NCBI GenBank assembly: GCA_963921425.1
Contig: OY992835.1
Coordinates: 26,487,322-26,551,321 of the forward strand
DNA from: Dryas octopetala
Lineage: Eukaryota; Streptophyta; Magnoliopsida; Rosales; Rosaceae
DNA length: 64,000 nucleotides
Reading direction: 5' to 3'
The translations under genes and the position numbers were made by a program. Positions 35,270 to 49,400 of the stretch are shown piece after piece. The notes beneath the pieces were generated by a model. The model was not told the origin of the DNA, ran no database searches, and saw only the letters and a list, made by a program, of their open reading frames with translations. Within the stretch, counting starts at the first letter, position 1; every line of letters starts with the position of its first letter.

Positions 35270-37462
35270 TATGGAAGGTAAATTACCAGAACTCTTTCCG
35301 GTTTGGACACACTCTCTCCAATAGTTATCAATTGCATCAGAGTAAACAATAGAACCCCTTCATATTTTGTCATATGTGTCATTTTGCTTCCTTTTAAACC
35401 TCCATAAAAATGATGCAAGCAGGTTCTCTTTTCCCATAACTGCTTACAATGCACTTGATGCCATTCGATCAATGTCTTTTAACTCAAATTTTTGATAAGT
35501 AATGTATTATATCTGTGCCGTGTTGGGTCAAAGTATCTGACCCAACATGGCATGACACGGTTTGAAATGGGTAGGGCTATGCATGAGCAGGAAACATGTT
35601 CATACTAGACATGACCCATTTCATAATGTTTTTTTTTTAACCAAAAAAAGGAAAGCTTTTTTTTCACTTGATTGTATTTTCATTGAATGATATCATCTTG
35701 TATTTTTATTTGATCACGGGAAGCTTGATTGCATTTTTATTTTTCTTCAGCTTAAGCTATGCATTTCTGGTTGGTTGCTTTCATATGCCTCTGAATGATA
35801 TTATTTATGTTCAAAGACTTATTTGACACTAGTTTTTATTTTTTATTTTATATTCTATACTTATTGATTTCACATTCAGGGGTTAGCGGCACGAAGGTAG
35901 GCAATAAATTGGTTGGTTGGGGCAACAACAGTCGCAAGTATGTAGTGTTACAGGTGGTGCAAGTGACTTCCATTGTGTTCTTTTCTAACAAAATTGCTAT
36001 TGAAATGTAGCACTTACATAGTTACATTAGGAGGATGTATGAACAACTGGAATCAAATATGACATCGTTAATTTCTTGTGATACTTGATTATGTTTTATA
36101 CCCCGTGTAATTTGTGGTTGGCAAATATTTGTAATTTTGTTTGATAAAATTGAAGCCCATAATTTTCGTCTTTCTCATGGTTTTGTTGATTGGTTATGAT
36201 GTTGTTCAAGTTAACTTTTAGGGCATATAAGTAGTTTTACTATTTGAGAACGATATAGTTATGAAACAATTCATTAACTTGGTGTTTGGCTGCTGGAATG
36301 AAATGAATTAAGAATGAGAATGGAAGTGAAGTGAGACTCGATGAATTGATTGAATTTGGTTTTTTTTTTTTTTTTCATAGATTCAATTTGGTTAAGAATA
36401 AGAATCCTGCATCAATTTCATTCCATTGTTCGGCCTGGGTTCTCAGTCTCGATATATTGTATTGGGTCCAGGATTCTAATTGCACGTCTGCATTTATAGT
36501 TCCTGAGTCTAGGTGTCTTCGAGTTCTTGGGTTTGCGGTCCCATGTTCGGGTCCATGGTCCATTGTCTTGCATCCTGTATTCTGGGTCCCGTCTCGGTCA
36601 ATGGTTCGGAGTCAAAGTCGTGTTTGTGTTTCATGGTTCGAACCTCGGACCCTTGGGGTTCTGACTCCTTATTATCAAGGTTCTGAGTACAGGTCCTGAT
36701 TTGGACTTCGTTTTAGGGTCCAATAAATCAGGCTCTGGCTTGAGCTTCATGGTCGGACCTGGGTTCCTCTGAGTGGTCAGAGTCTGGGGTTTTGGTCCAA
36801 AGTTTATTGTCTTAAGACAAAGAGTCAAAGAGTGTTTTTATATTTTTTTAATTTTTAATTGGAGAAGGAAAAAATAGATGAGTGAGAAAATGAGATGGGG
36901 TACTAAAATTGTTATAGAATTTGTTAAAAAATTTGAAGGGTATATTTATAATTTTACTTACTAATTGATAAAATGTGTTAATTACTGATCTTAAGCATTT
37001 AAGTTGCGACTTGAACCCAACATCTAAAACAGGGTTACCTTATTCCTCTGCAATCATGAATTTCTGTAAACCATGCAACATGTTATGCCGTAAATAGACA
37101 TGATTTCATTTATAACTTTTTTACAAAGTTCATATTCCCATATCGAGTCGCTTCTATTTTGGGTAACCTGATCATTGAAAAAATTTAGAATCATTATTCT
37201 ACATTGCTTTCTTCCTGTCAAAATTGGGCAAGAGATATACTGTACAGAATATTAGACTGAAGAAAGCTTATAATACGTATTGGGAATCGAGCTCAAATAA
37301 AAAACCATAAGAGGCCCAAATTTAGTAAGCCTGAAAAGAAGCCATCACTTTACAACTGCAACATGGTGCCCGCTTTTCATCAACGGATCATACGGCCCCA
37401 ATAGCAATTAGAGGCACAGACCGAATCAGCTGCAAATGGAATAACTAAAATTTGTGTAGTAA
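35270..37462. other. ACS 3' flank and spacer between convergent genes
   Basis: Probable ACS 3' UTR first, then spacer. 36430-36730 is unusually rich in irregular GGTTC, GGTCC and GGGTT words, without a fixed period. No gene supported. ACS and the importin gene are convergent here. Confidence 0.5.
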
Positions 37463-40400
37463 TCAAGTCAAATTTGGAACATTGCGGTGGCTATCGGCAA
37501 ATTCACGGACTAAACGCTTCAGAACTCTCCCTCCTTTCCCTTGCATGTGACCATAATTATTATGTCCACAACTCCTGCTCTCGACATAATCTGCGGCTGC
37601 ACCAGCAAGGGCCTTGGACCAAACCGGCACTAAAGTTTCTACTTCCCCTTGCTTTAGGTATTCGGCAGGAAGAGCCTGCACCTGGTATAACAAAATTACC
37701 TAAACATCTGCACTCGGAAAGAATACAAACTCTAGATGGCCATGGTTGCTAGTCTAATTTAAATTAGCATCGCATGGCAGGCAGATAGATATAGATATAG
37801 GCCACGTTGGGTGTCTAGGATTGAATTCAATAGGGTTAACTCATTAAATTCAAGGCATGATGACGGAAGAAAAAGGGATAACTTCTAACTTTTGTCCTAG
37901 ATGAAGAAAGAAAATGGATTGGTCATGAGGGAAACTTATCCCTTCCAATCCCCACAGAATGGTGGGATATGAACCCCTTATAACTAATCCATCTTCCTTC
38001 AATTTGGACAAAATTTATTAATTAGCTTCCATCTCTTCCTTCAATATACCTTGAATCTAGTGAGTTAACATATCCAATTCAATCCTAAACACCAAAGCAG
38101 GTCATAGAGAATTATTCTTATTACACAGAGATCATCCTTATAAAGGAGCATAAAAAATTGGATAGTTTCGATCATTGAACAAGATTGACGGGTGGTCCCC
38201 TAAGAAGACATTTAAATGAGTTCATCTAATCCCCAATATAGAATTCAATGATCAGAACCATCCATATTTTAAGGCCTTTTTCAAGGGTCATCCCTGCAAA
38301 AAATCAGCCAAATCGAAAACTCTTTAGCCATTTGATGTATGTCAATATCATTTCAATTTTATCTAACATACTACATTTGTCTGCTCAGTTTGGAAATCCA
38401 AATAGTTGCAGATTTGGCTAATTTTTTACAGGGATGATCGATCATTTAATTGCATTTCCGGGTGGCCCCTAAAGAGGAGGTTCTCATTTTTCTTAAAATG
38501 AAAACATCCTCAGTTGAAGTCCCTATATATATATAGGAGCTTCTTAAGAGGATCCCTTTTTGAGAGAGAGAGTGAGAGAGAGAGAGAGAGAGAGACCGCT
38601 GAGTGTAACCATCCATGCAAAGATTCCCAACAAAGAATAGCCATCCAGGTTGTTCTCTCGCTTAAACTGCACATTGCTGCCAATTGTTGCAAGATAGTTG
38701 CACATTTGTGAACCTATCAAGAAACAGTGCCAAACAATTCCTTAGATGCAAAGTTAAATTCCACAAGGATGTACAGCCATGACACAGTAAAGGTTATAGG
38801 AAATTTAACCATCCATCTGCTAGGTGTGACATGAATATTAAGACAGTAAGAGTCAAACCCATGTTTCTCAAGGACAAAGTGTAATTAGTTTAGAAATCAA
38901 ATTTCACAGCTAACAATGCTCTAAAAAAATTGCATTTATTTCTACTTCGGAAAAAAATTGGACTCCATATCATAATATGAAACCCTTGCTTAAAGACAAT
39001 GAAACAGTGAAACTTATACTCACCCTAGGTAGTTTCTTTCCAGAGCGCTTACTGTTGTGTTTTTGTCTCGTCGGAAATTTCTGGAGGAAGCTACAGATCT
39101 GGCCGAGAGCAGTAGGGAGACTGGGCAGTGGAGTAGTTTGGTGTTTTCCTAGTGGGGTACGATTTTGGAAGACAAATAGGACTTGTGCAGGACTTTCCTA
39201 GTGTGGGAAGGAGTTCTAAAGGGTTTTCCTTGTGTACAAGGGAATAGAATTAGCTAATAGGTAGATAACCTAATTCTATTAGGATTAGGAATCCATATTG
39301 TAAGTGGTAAGTCTATGCTCTATAAATAGGCTGCTGCAAGTCTCATAAAAATAAATATAGCTAGAGACTTCTAGGGAAGAAACTCAAAGGGAGACTCGGG
39401 TTAGAGACTCAAGGGTGAGTGACTTCAAGGGAAGGGTTTTTCAAGAGGGAAAAACACAAGAGAGCTATTTGTGCAAGAGAGAAGAGAGCGGCTGCGAGTT
39501 GGGTAGTCTAGGGTTTCAATAAGTTCTTGTACTCTTATTCTATACATAGTGCAGCTGTGATTCTCTAAGGATCACACGGGGACGTAGGCAAAGTTAGCCG
39601 AACCTCGATAACAAATCTTGGTGTTCTTTGTGTTTACTTTTGCTGCCATATTGTGTGTTGTTTGCTATATCTGTTTTAACTCTAGAATACATCAAGGACA
39701 AGATCACAGGGGTGTTAATTCACTACAATTGGTATCAGAGCCAGGTTGGCTAGAAGGTTTCTGCGATGTCTAGAGGAGGTCGAAGCATGGACTTAGGGGA
39801 TTTAAGGCCTGCTTTGAAGCCATATGATGGCAAGGATGATTTTACAGATTGGCAACGGATGATGAAGAACGTGCTGGTGCAGCAAGATCTGGATGATGCA
39901 CTTCTTGGTGAGAAGCCGACAACCACGTCAGAAGGAACATGGAACAAGGTTCTCAAGAAGGCCAAGAGTTCAATAGAGATCCACCTCACAAGATCCGTGA
40001 GGTCTCACATCACAGAGGCGATGACAGCAAAAGAAGCATGGGACAAGTTAGAGAGTGTTTATATGGGCAAGACGGTGTCTAATAAACTCTTCTTGAAGGA
40101 TGAACTCTTCGGACTTCGACTAGAAGAAGGTGGAGATGTAGCGGATCATGTATGCAAATTTCAGAATTGCATAGCTAATCTGGACAAGGTTGAAGAAGTT
40201 TACAAAGATGATGATAAGGCTATCATCTTGCTGAGATCTCTGCCATCTTCTTTCAAGCACTTCCGAACAACTTTGATGTTTGGAAAGGAGACTCTAAAGC
40301 TTGATGACGTGGTGCAAGCGCTTCAGTCATATGCAAAGTTAGATGATTTGACCGAAGGCACTCAGTCATCACAAGGCCTTTATGCTAAGGGCAAGGAGAA

Positions 40401-43400
40401 GAGTCGAGGGAAGGAAAGGAGGGGCAGATCTAGCAAAAAGGGGAAGTCCAATGATTCCGATGAAGAAGGTGGTTGCTTCGAGTGTGGTTCATTAGACCAC
40501 TGGAAAAGGGATTGCCAAATATGGCTGGAGAAGAAGAAGAAAAGGGCTGAAAACTCAAGTAACGTCGTGGTCGACGATGGGGAGCTTTTGGTGGTATCTT
40601 CTGGTAATTCTACTCCACATGCTTGGTATTTGGACTCCGGATGTAGTTTTCATATGTGTGCAAACAAGGAGTGGTTTCATACATATGAGGAATCTAGTGA
40701 GGGCAAAGTTTTGTTGGGAGATAACTCTGTATGCAAGGTTCATGGCGTTGGCACAGTCAAGGTGAAGATGCAAGATGGAATTGTTAGGTTGCTTGGGAAT
40801 GTGCGATATATTCCTACATTGAAGAGAAATCTTATCTCTCTTGGAACTCTAGGGAAGAATGGGTATGCATTCAAGTCTAGAGCAGGGAAGCTCCAAGTCT
40901 CAAAAGGATCAAGTGTGATCCTGAAGGGAGTTGTGCAATCTAATAATCTCTACAAGCTTTCCGGGGTTACAGTGATAGATGGAGCAGCTGCGTCTACCAA
41001 AGAGAGCTTGGATGTTGAGCTCATGGAGCATTGTAACAAGGGAGAGCAAGGGCATCATCTCACAAAGGAAGAGTCTCGTCAAATAAGTGCTGCGGCTAAA
41101 GAAGAAGAAGCAACAAACCATGATTGTTGCTTGGTTAGTTATTCATCAAAGATTGACTTCAAGGATGCAGCAAGGGAAGTCAATAAAGATGAGGAAGGTT
41201 TGATTGTTGTTAAGGAAGATGCAACCATAAAGGCAATCAAGGTGGTTATGAAGGTAAATCCAGTTCAAGAGAAGGACAACTCTAAGCTGGTGGAGCATAA
41301 CACAAGGGTTGAAGAGTTTGGGCAGCAACAACAATCAACAAAGGTTCAAGAACAGGTGGAGAAAAAGAGCACAAGGCAGTCCAAGCCCAAAAGTACCATT
41401 AAGCTAACTCACAAGTTTTGGTGGGAAAAGGACAAAGGTTATTATGGTGTTAGTAAGGGAAATCCGGCTACATTCAAGGGGGCTTGTGAGAGCAAGGAAT
41501 GGGAACGTCGGAGGTGTGCTAGGTTGTCTTTACAAAGGAACTTCAGTTGGAAGTTAGTTCCTAAATCCAAGGAGAACGTTGGCTATGAATGGGTTTATGG
41601 AACAAAAGGCGAAGAGAATCTTGAGGCTGCAATTAAGATTCAAAGGTACAAGCTCGGGTTGAGCTTGCTCAATCTTCAAAGTTAGTTGATTGAGGTGGAG
41701 CACCTTCTCACTTAAGGTGCATAGAGGCAATAGGTTTTTTGCCAATGTGAAGGGGTTCTTGGAGGTTTGTTCGAGGTTACTTCAAGACTAGAGAATATCT
41801 CGAAGGTACAACATTCATGGCTTTGGTTCCGACTCGCCAAGGTGGAGATTGTTGTGTTTTTGTCTCGTCGGAAATTTCTGGAGGAAGCTACAGATCTGGC
41901 CGAGAGCAGTAGGGAGACTGGGCAGTGGAGTAGTTTGGTGTTTTCCTAGTGGGGTACGATTTTGGAAGACAAATAGGACTTGTGCAGGACTTTCCTAGTG
42001 TGGGAAGGAGTTCTAAAGGGTTTTCCTTGTGTACAAGGGAATAGAATTAGCTAATAGGTAGATAACCTAATTCTATTAGGATTAGGAATCCATATTGTAA
42101 GTGGTAAGTCTATGCTCTATAAATAGGCTGCTGCAAGTCTCATAAAAATAAATATAGCTAGAGACTTCTAGGGAAGAAACTCAAAGGGAGACTCGGGTTA
42201 GAGACTCAAGGGTGAGTGACTTCAAGGGAAGGGTTTTTCAAGAGGGAAAAACACAAGAGAGCTATTTGTGCAAGAGAGAAGAGAGCGGCTGCGAGTTGGG
42301 TAGTCTAGGGTTTCAATAAGTTCTTGTACTCTTATTCTATACATAGTGCAGCTGTGATTCTCTAAGGATCACACGGGGACGTAGGCAAAGTTAGCCGAAC
42401 CTCGATAACAAATCTTGGTGTTCTTTGTGTTTACTTTTGCTGCCATATTGTGTGTTGTTTGCTATATCTGTTTTAACTCTAGAATACATCAAGGACAAGA
42501 TCACAGGGGTGTTAATTCACTACACTTACCAGTGTAAAGATTATACAAAAGATATATACATGTACACTATCTTTATTTGCAATTTTACGTACATGGGGTC
42601 ACAAATTGAAACATAAGAATATTGTATATTTACCCGTGACATGGCGGAAACACCAAGTAAAGCATAAACCAGATTTGATACAAGTCCCTCGCCACTATGG
42701 GATATGACTTGAATGGCCATTGCACTGAATGATCCTTCAGGAATACAAGTCATTGAATCCAACAAAGAGGCCAGGCCCACCTCCAAGAAACCTAGAAGGC
42801 CCATACAAGATAGTCAATAAGCCTCACTTGTACGTTACAAAATCAAGCTCAATAAACAAAAACATTCGAGAAAATAGCACAGCACTATTTCTGTGAAGGT
42901 CTATAAGGAGAACTGACTTCATTAAGAATATTGTACATGTGCAGGCACAAGCTCAGAGATATACGCATACACACACTAACTCCCGTTGTCATTTTCCACA
43001 ACACAGATTCTTGTTTCAGGAGACAACATTCTTTTAGCTTAGAATATAAGTAACGTCAACGATGTGAGAAATAAACTTGACCTCAGCTGATGACCACAAA
43101 AGACTGACTTCAAACCAAATGCAACTCAAAGCACAATGATTCTGGAGACTGGAGTAAAAGCCACGAAAGAGTAGAAATTTCAAGCATGTAGAAATGTAGA
43201 AGACAGATTAATACAAAAATACAAAAGCTATGACTTTCCAACATTATTACAAAAGCCGTGCCCATAGCAATATGACTGAAATGAGAAAAGACAACTGAAG
43301 CAACAACTTGTAAATTTTGCTTATTAGTTCTGGCCCCAGCGTTAAAGGGGTTAGAGTTGGGGTAGGTCATAGGTAGCATAAAATTAACACTACATTTGGT

Positions 43401-46400
43401 AGAGGAGAAAAGCGAAGGGATGGAGAAAGGGAAACCACAATAGGAAGGAAAGATAACTTTTTCTTATTTGGTAGGCCTGATGGGAGAGGGTGAGGAGAAA
43501 CGGAGAGACAGCCTCTAGGGCCCACCAAAAACCAATCACTCTAAATTGGAGTGGTCGGAAGAGATAACCTTATCTCCTTCCATTAAATGAGAGTATAATG
43601 GCAAAGCATGATTAAATACTCTCCTTCCTCTCCAGCAATCAAGAAAAGAGAAATATCTCCATCCCTGCCCTTATCCTCTCCACCTCTTCTATTCTCCTGG
43701 GCCTCTCCTTTCTTTCTAGTCTCCTTACAGAACAGTGTAAACAAGCATGTCACATGTAACCAATGTTTTTACAAAATATGAAGAAATTCTTGGTTTGATG
43801 TGAAGGGAAAACTAAAGAGGTTGTGGGTATCATTACTTGCAAAGGAAATTCTTGAATCAAGCCTAAACTCATATATGAATTGAAAACAGCCAAAATGTCA
43901 ACGCATGTTTGTGACCTGAGACACAAATCAGATAGCAGCACTACAAGACCCATCAATAAATTATTTTTGGTTCTACCGAGTAGAGGTAAGAGAAAATAGC
44001 AGCTTACAAGATAAGTATGACATGGATGCGAGTGCTGCCCCACGATGCATGGCTGTACAGCATATAGCTGCCTTTTGAAAGGAAATCTCAAGAAGGGTAC
44101 CAGATGCAGCCACTACTTCCTGAGATGTCACAATACTTGAATCATCATTCATATTTATCTACTTTATAAGATAAATAAACTCTGGTTTAGTCACTTAAAT
44201 TACAAAAATCGGTGGAAGGAATTATAAAATGAAAGGTGTACAAAACCTTACGAGTTCCGCGAACATATGTGGATGCAAAATTTGTGTACGCCTCCACTAG
44301 ATCAGGCTCTTGGTCACATATATATGAAGAATTAAGAGCCATTACCGATGCTGCATGTGTAAATCTCTCCAAAGTGGTGACAAACAAAGGTCCATATTCT
44401 TCTTTGTGACCAAATTCTTCAATGACAACAGATGCTGAAATGGTATTTTTCCAATATGAAGAGAGAGAAAATAAGTAATCAGATGCTTCATGGCACCCAA
44501 AAGCATAAAAGAAAAAAGGAAAATAACTATATTCACTTTCCACGTGCTGTATAATAAATTGTTAACCACTCTCTCTCTCAAGCCAACATCACCCATGAAA
44601 TTTACAAAGAAATGTCATTGAATCATCTGCTATCTTATTCTGGTAGTAACATTATTCTTTCAAAAAGCTAAATATATCAAAACACTAAAACACACCATTT
44701 TCCCTGCATTATAATATTAAATACCCTACCAGTTCTTATGTAGCATTCATGACTTTGGAATGATAAATAATTTGTTGATAAGCAATCTAGTACTTGAGGC
44801 AGTAGTCTTAAGAAGTGTTGGCCTGCACAATAAACAATTCAGTTATTCTGTGCACAAACAAATATATAGACTTGCACAAGACACACCACAGAGAGAGATA
44901 TAAAACACCAATACCTGATGACTGAATTGCTTGTGTAAGAGCTCGGCAAGCTGCTGTAGACAGATTACCATTCTCCATGTGCTCAGACCTGAAAAGTTTC
45001 TCAAGCATGGGCCAAAATACTTGCAACAGTGCAAGCATGCAATCATCTGCAGAAGGTCCACTCTGCAAGGATGTTGCAAGATGGCTGAATACAGTTCCCA
45101 TCCTGAAATATAAAAACAAGAGGTAAAAAAGCTGAAGAACGTAATGCATAAATCGGGAAAGAATATAATGAATTCATGAGCATGTAAGATCCATATAATC
45201 TGAGAACACAACATCAAGCAACCAACATGAAAATTGAAAATAAAGAGAAGAAAAAATAAAAAGGAATTGATCCTCCAATATCAGTTTGCATGTGCTCGTT
45301 TAGTTTTCAATTACAAAATACGTAAAACCTTTGCCACTATACTTATTCTACAATTTTATGATCATAGGAATGAGATAGAGCACCAATAAAAATTCAATGA
45401 TTAAAACAGTTCCCACCCTGAAACCAAAAAATAAATGAAATCTCGAGCATGTAAGGTTTGTATAATCAGAGAAGAAGAAAACATCCGGCGGCTAGCATAG
45501 AAAAATAAAGATTAAATAATTGATCCCCCAATATCTGTCTGCATGTGCTGGTTTAGTTTTAAATTAGAAAAAATGCAAAACCTTCACCTCATTTTCAAGT
45601 ATGTTGTGTATTCTACAATTCTACAAACAATACATTTGAATGAGCTGAAGTGCCAATAAATTGCAATGACTAGGAACACTATTTCCCTTCATAATGTAAA
45701 CAACCTGTCACAGGCTCTAAATAACACTTATATGCTTATGAATAATCTTGTAGCATACCTGTAAAGCCCTCTTGCACCAGAGTTCAAAATTTGTGTGTAT
45801 GTAGCAGGATTTTGTCTCAGACAATGGTCGTTATCATCATCAACCTGAAAGAACATTAAGCCACTATTGCATATTGGAATCTAACAGTAGTGGTAGCTCA
45901 TCATTTCATAATATATCATTTCAAACGGACACCCTGAACCAGTATAAGTCCTCTTGTCCACTATCTCTATCTTTTGTACTTTTGTTTTGGTTTTAATAAA
46001 TTTCATTTCTTATCAAAAAAAGAAGAGGGAGTCACTTTGATCAAACTATATCCCGACGACACTCTGATTGAAAGATCTGGAACTGATCCAACCAGGAAAA
46101 AGTTGGTTGAAGATCTTCTACAATTTTGCACGGATAGCATTTGAGGTCTGACTTTGTAAGGACTAAGAAGGTACCGAACCTTTGGCCTTTCATGCAAAAA
46201 TCTTTTGGGTCCTCCAAATATAATGTCTAACTGCTGTAAGCCTACTCAACTTATGATAACATGATGGTGTAGGAAGGAGCTGTTGTGGGCACTAGCCATA
46301 CGCTCATTCAGCTGACATGTGGGCATTCATCATGTACACAGGACAGACCAATAAACTAGCATATTTGTCAAGATTCATAAACCGCTGTTGAAAAATTTGG

Positions 46401-49400
46401 AACTGATCCACCCTTTGGAGGACCATTTTATTGAAGGTAGCAATCTACAACAAGAATTACAATTGGTCGAATCATGCTTGGTAGAATTCTGCTCCACTAG
46501 ACCATAAAAGAAACAAGGGGAGCAGGGCTTGATTTTGATACATTATGTTTTATAAACCAGATAAATCTAACTGGAAGTTGAAAATAGGAAATAACACAGG
46601 CAAAATGATATAACAAAGGAAACAAAGAAATATACTTACAAGTTTCCCAATAGATTCAAAGCTAGAAGAAAGCAATCTAGCCAATAAGTTGCTCTTTAAT
46701 TCTATGTTAGTAATAGAACCAAGAATCAGACTAACAGCACTAACGATTTCTTCCTCATCTTCCAAAGGTAAATGTCTCTTCTCCAAACCCTTCAAGAAAA
46801 AAAAACACTACTTACAAGGCAAGGACTGCGAAAGAATGGATGTAAATAAGAGAAAAAAATGTACAAGAATTAGAAAAAGTTGCAAGGATAAGGATCAAAT
46901 TTTATAAACACACTTGGAAATTGGGAAACAAAAAATGCTTAGCCCTCATGATTGGTTAAAACAGTCCTTCATCGGTATGCTTAGTTATGCATAAGTAATT
47001 TCAATGCTTTCAAAGGAAAAGGCCCAAGGCGATGCGTAAGCCTTCAGGACTTCAATAGTAATAATTGAAAATTTTATAAAATTATAAATATGGTGTAGAA
47101 AGACCATCCCTGAACCTTTTTTATGACAACCCACAAGAAGTTGATTACAATTAGTATAAAATGGCAGAAACAATTGTGAGAACTGTTATTTTATTACAAG
47201 TCTATAAATATTAGGAGTCTTAGAGCTTTTCGAATTAGTATTTTTATTTATTATGAGTATCCTTTCTCTATAAGGTCAGTGGGCCTTGTTATTCATCTTT
47301 TTTGTTGGTCAAACTGAAGATAAATTTCATTGAATATATCTTTTAAGTATAGAGGAATCGATATGCCAAGTTGCCTTATGATAGCCACATACTGAAGTTA
47401 AAAGGACAAAGCACATCTCAGATTCTGAAGGTAAAGTTAAAGCTGACTGGGCTGTCGACAACACTAGCACAAGCTACACAACACATTAGAGCTGCCGACA
47501 ACACTAGCACAAGACCTTGGAGCTGCCAGAATCTCCTAAAAGATACTGGGTTGCTGGTGAAAGTTAGTGGGTTGTTATGGGTTAAGGGTGCCCACTGCTG
47601 TTTTTCAGTTTAGTGTTCAATGCTAGGGTTTTTAACTGCCGTTGGGAAGGAGAAATGAGATGTAGAGGGGTTTGTAACTTAAAAAATAATAATAATAATC
47701 TGCCAAACCACACTATTTGGTATGGGTAAATTTAAGGAAAACAAATTGACTCCAAGAGGCCTCTGAAGAAACAGCGCACAACCCACGCTTTGAACGAACA
47801 GTGCACATGCTTCGTGAAAAAGGCTTAGACCTTTCAGGAGATTTGTTTTTTAGAGGAATGTGTAAAGCATTTTTCCTGTGCCTTGCCCTGAACTGCGCCT
47901 CAAGGCGGGCTTCACTGCCACCTTTGAACACACATTTTAACAGTAACAGATATATTGACATAACAAAAATGCATGGCTGAAGTATTCAAGTTAATCAGGC
48001 TGTAAGAAACACAGAGCAAATGTCAACCACAACTTTGTAAAACAAAAGTAAATCAAATATATGTTAAAATGGACTATAATCAGAAGACTAATTCACCTCT
48101 CCTATCCACATCAAAATCTCCAAATTCGAAGGTTCATACATCACTGCCGAAGCATCTTCACAAACTTTACGCAAGGCAGAAGCACAAGAACTTGAGGACA
48201 GGGGTTCTGATATTCCAGCCGCAAGAAATAGTCTAAAAGAGCAAATCAGCAAAAAAAAAGGAACTGTGAATACAAATATGTCATAGAAAATCAGGAAGAT
48301 ACTATGTACGATTACACAAAGGTTTACCAGAAGATGGTAATGGAGCCAAAAGCATCCAGAGAATGCATTGATACAATAGTTGGAAGAAGAGAGTACCGAC
48401 TACAGTACAAGAATACAGTACTTACAGTAAGGGTCTAGCATTAGTTTGAAAAGCAGAGATCCACTTGGAATAGGAACCAACAACATCTGCAAGAGATCTA
48501 TACACCTGAAATAAAGAAAAAGTACCTCGGATATAAAAATCAAAATGGGCAAAGAATCTTCTGCGAACTAAACTACTGAGAACCAAATGTTCTCTGCAAA
48601 CGAGGAGACAGGGGAATCTTTAACATACAATGCACATGATGCCCTTCAGCTCTTCTAAAGGCCTAGTGGACAACACTGTGACCAACTGCATGATGACCGA
48701 GAAATCAAAGGTTTGGCCCTCCTGTAGGACTACCTCAGCAACCTGGAATGTGAAACTTGCACATTAAAAATATAAATATTAATCAGAATAAGCTCGAATC
48801 TAAATCCTTTCTGAATGGCTGCTAAAGATCTTATGAGCAGTTGGGAAAGAGTACAAGCCAAGAGGACCATATATTAATACACATACACACAGATCTTTCT
48901 CTAAGTCCCATTCTCAGCTGTTGGATTAGTCCAACGTCTGGAAATTGCAAATCAATTGAAATAAAGCAAGTCCAAATCATATTTCCTGTTTAAAATCCCA
49001 CCCACCCCCATCCCCATCCCCAACCACCTAAAAAAATCATATCTCCATCAGATTCACAAACCCATTCTTCTTTTTCCAATCAAATAAACATCAACACCGG
49101 AATATCCAAATGTTTATCATCGAAATACCAAAGAACAGCACAGATACACATCCATCAAGCCTGCTATTTCCACGTCTTACTTCAGTCAGCCACGCTGCTC
49201 GCAACTGGTAACCAGGCCAGCTCCTCAGCTAAGTAAACTCCATATGTCATGATGGTATACATGAGAGTACGAGATAAGCATACCCTTCTTCTCCAGATTC
49301 AGTACTTTCTTATAGTAAAACAATTACAAGTGAGAGAAAAATCAATTATGGGGCAGTATGAAACTATTATTGGAGCTCCCAATGATTTTGTGGGAGGGGT

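Larger units (their letters stand above)
39048..42529 (+). mobile_element. Non-autonomous Ty1/copia LTR retrotransposon, very young, with CTTAC target duplication
   Basis: The element spans 39053-42524 (3472 bp), flanked by CTTAC at 39048-39052 and 42525-42529. Two 675-bp LTRs, TG...CA, look identical on reading. The primer site and polypurine tract are in place. Internal DNA carries one gag/protease-type ORF, but integrase and nearly all reverse transcriptase and RNase H are missing, so it depends on a helper element for movement. It lies in importin intron 22, opposite in strand to the host gene. Confidence 0.96.

Noticed and set aside
44247..44252. Donor GTAAGG after GGAACTC in importin exon 20
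   Set aside because: It breaks the phase into exon 21. The donor GTTTTG five bases on gives the in-frame RGTRKEVVAASG.
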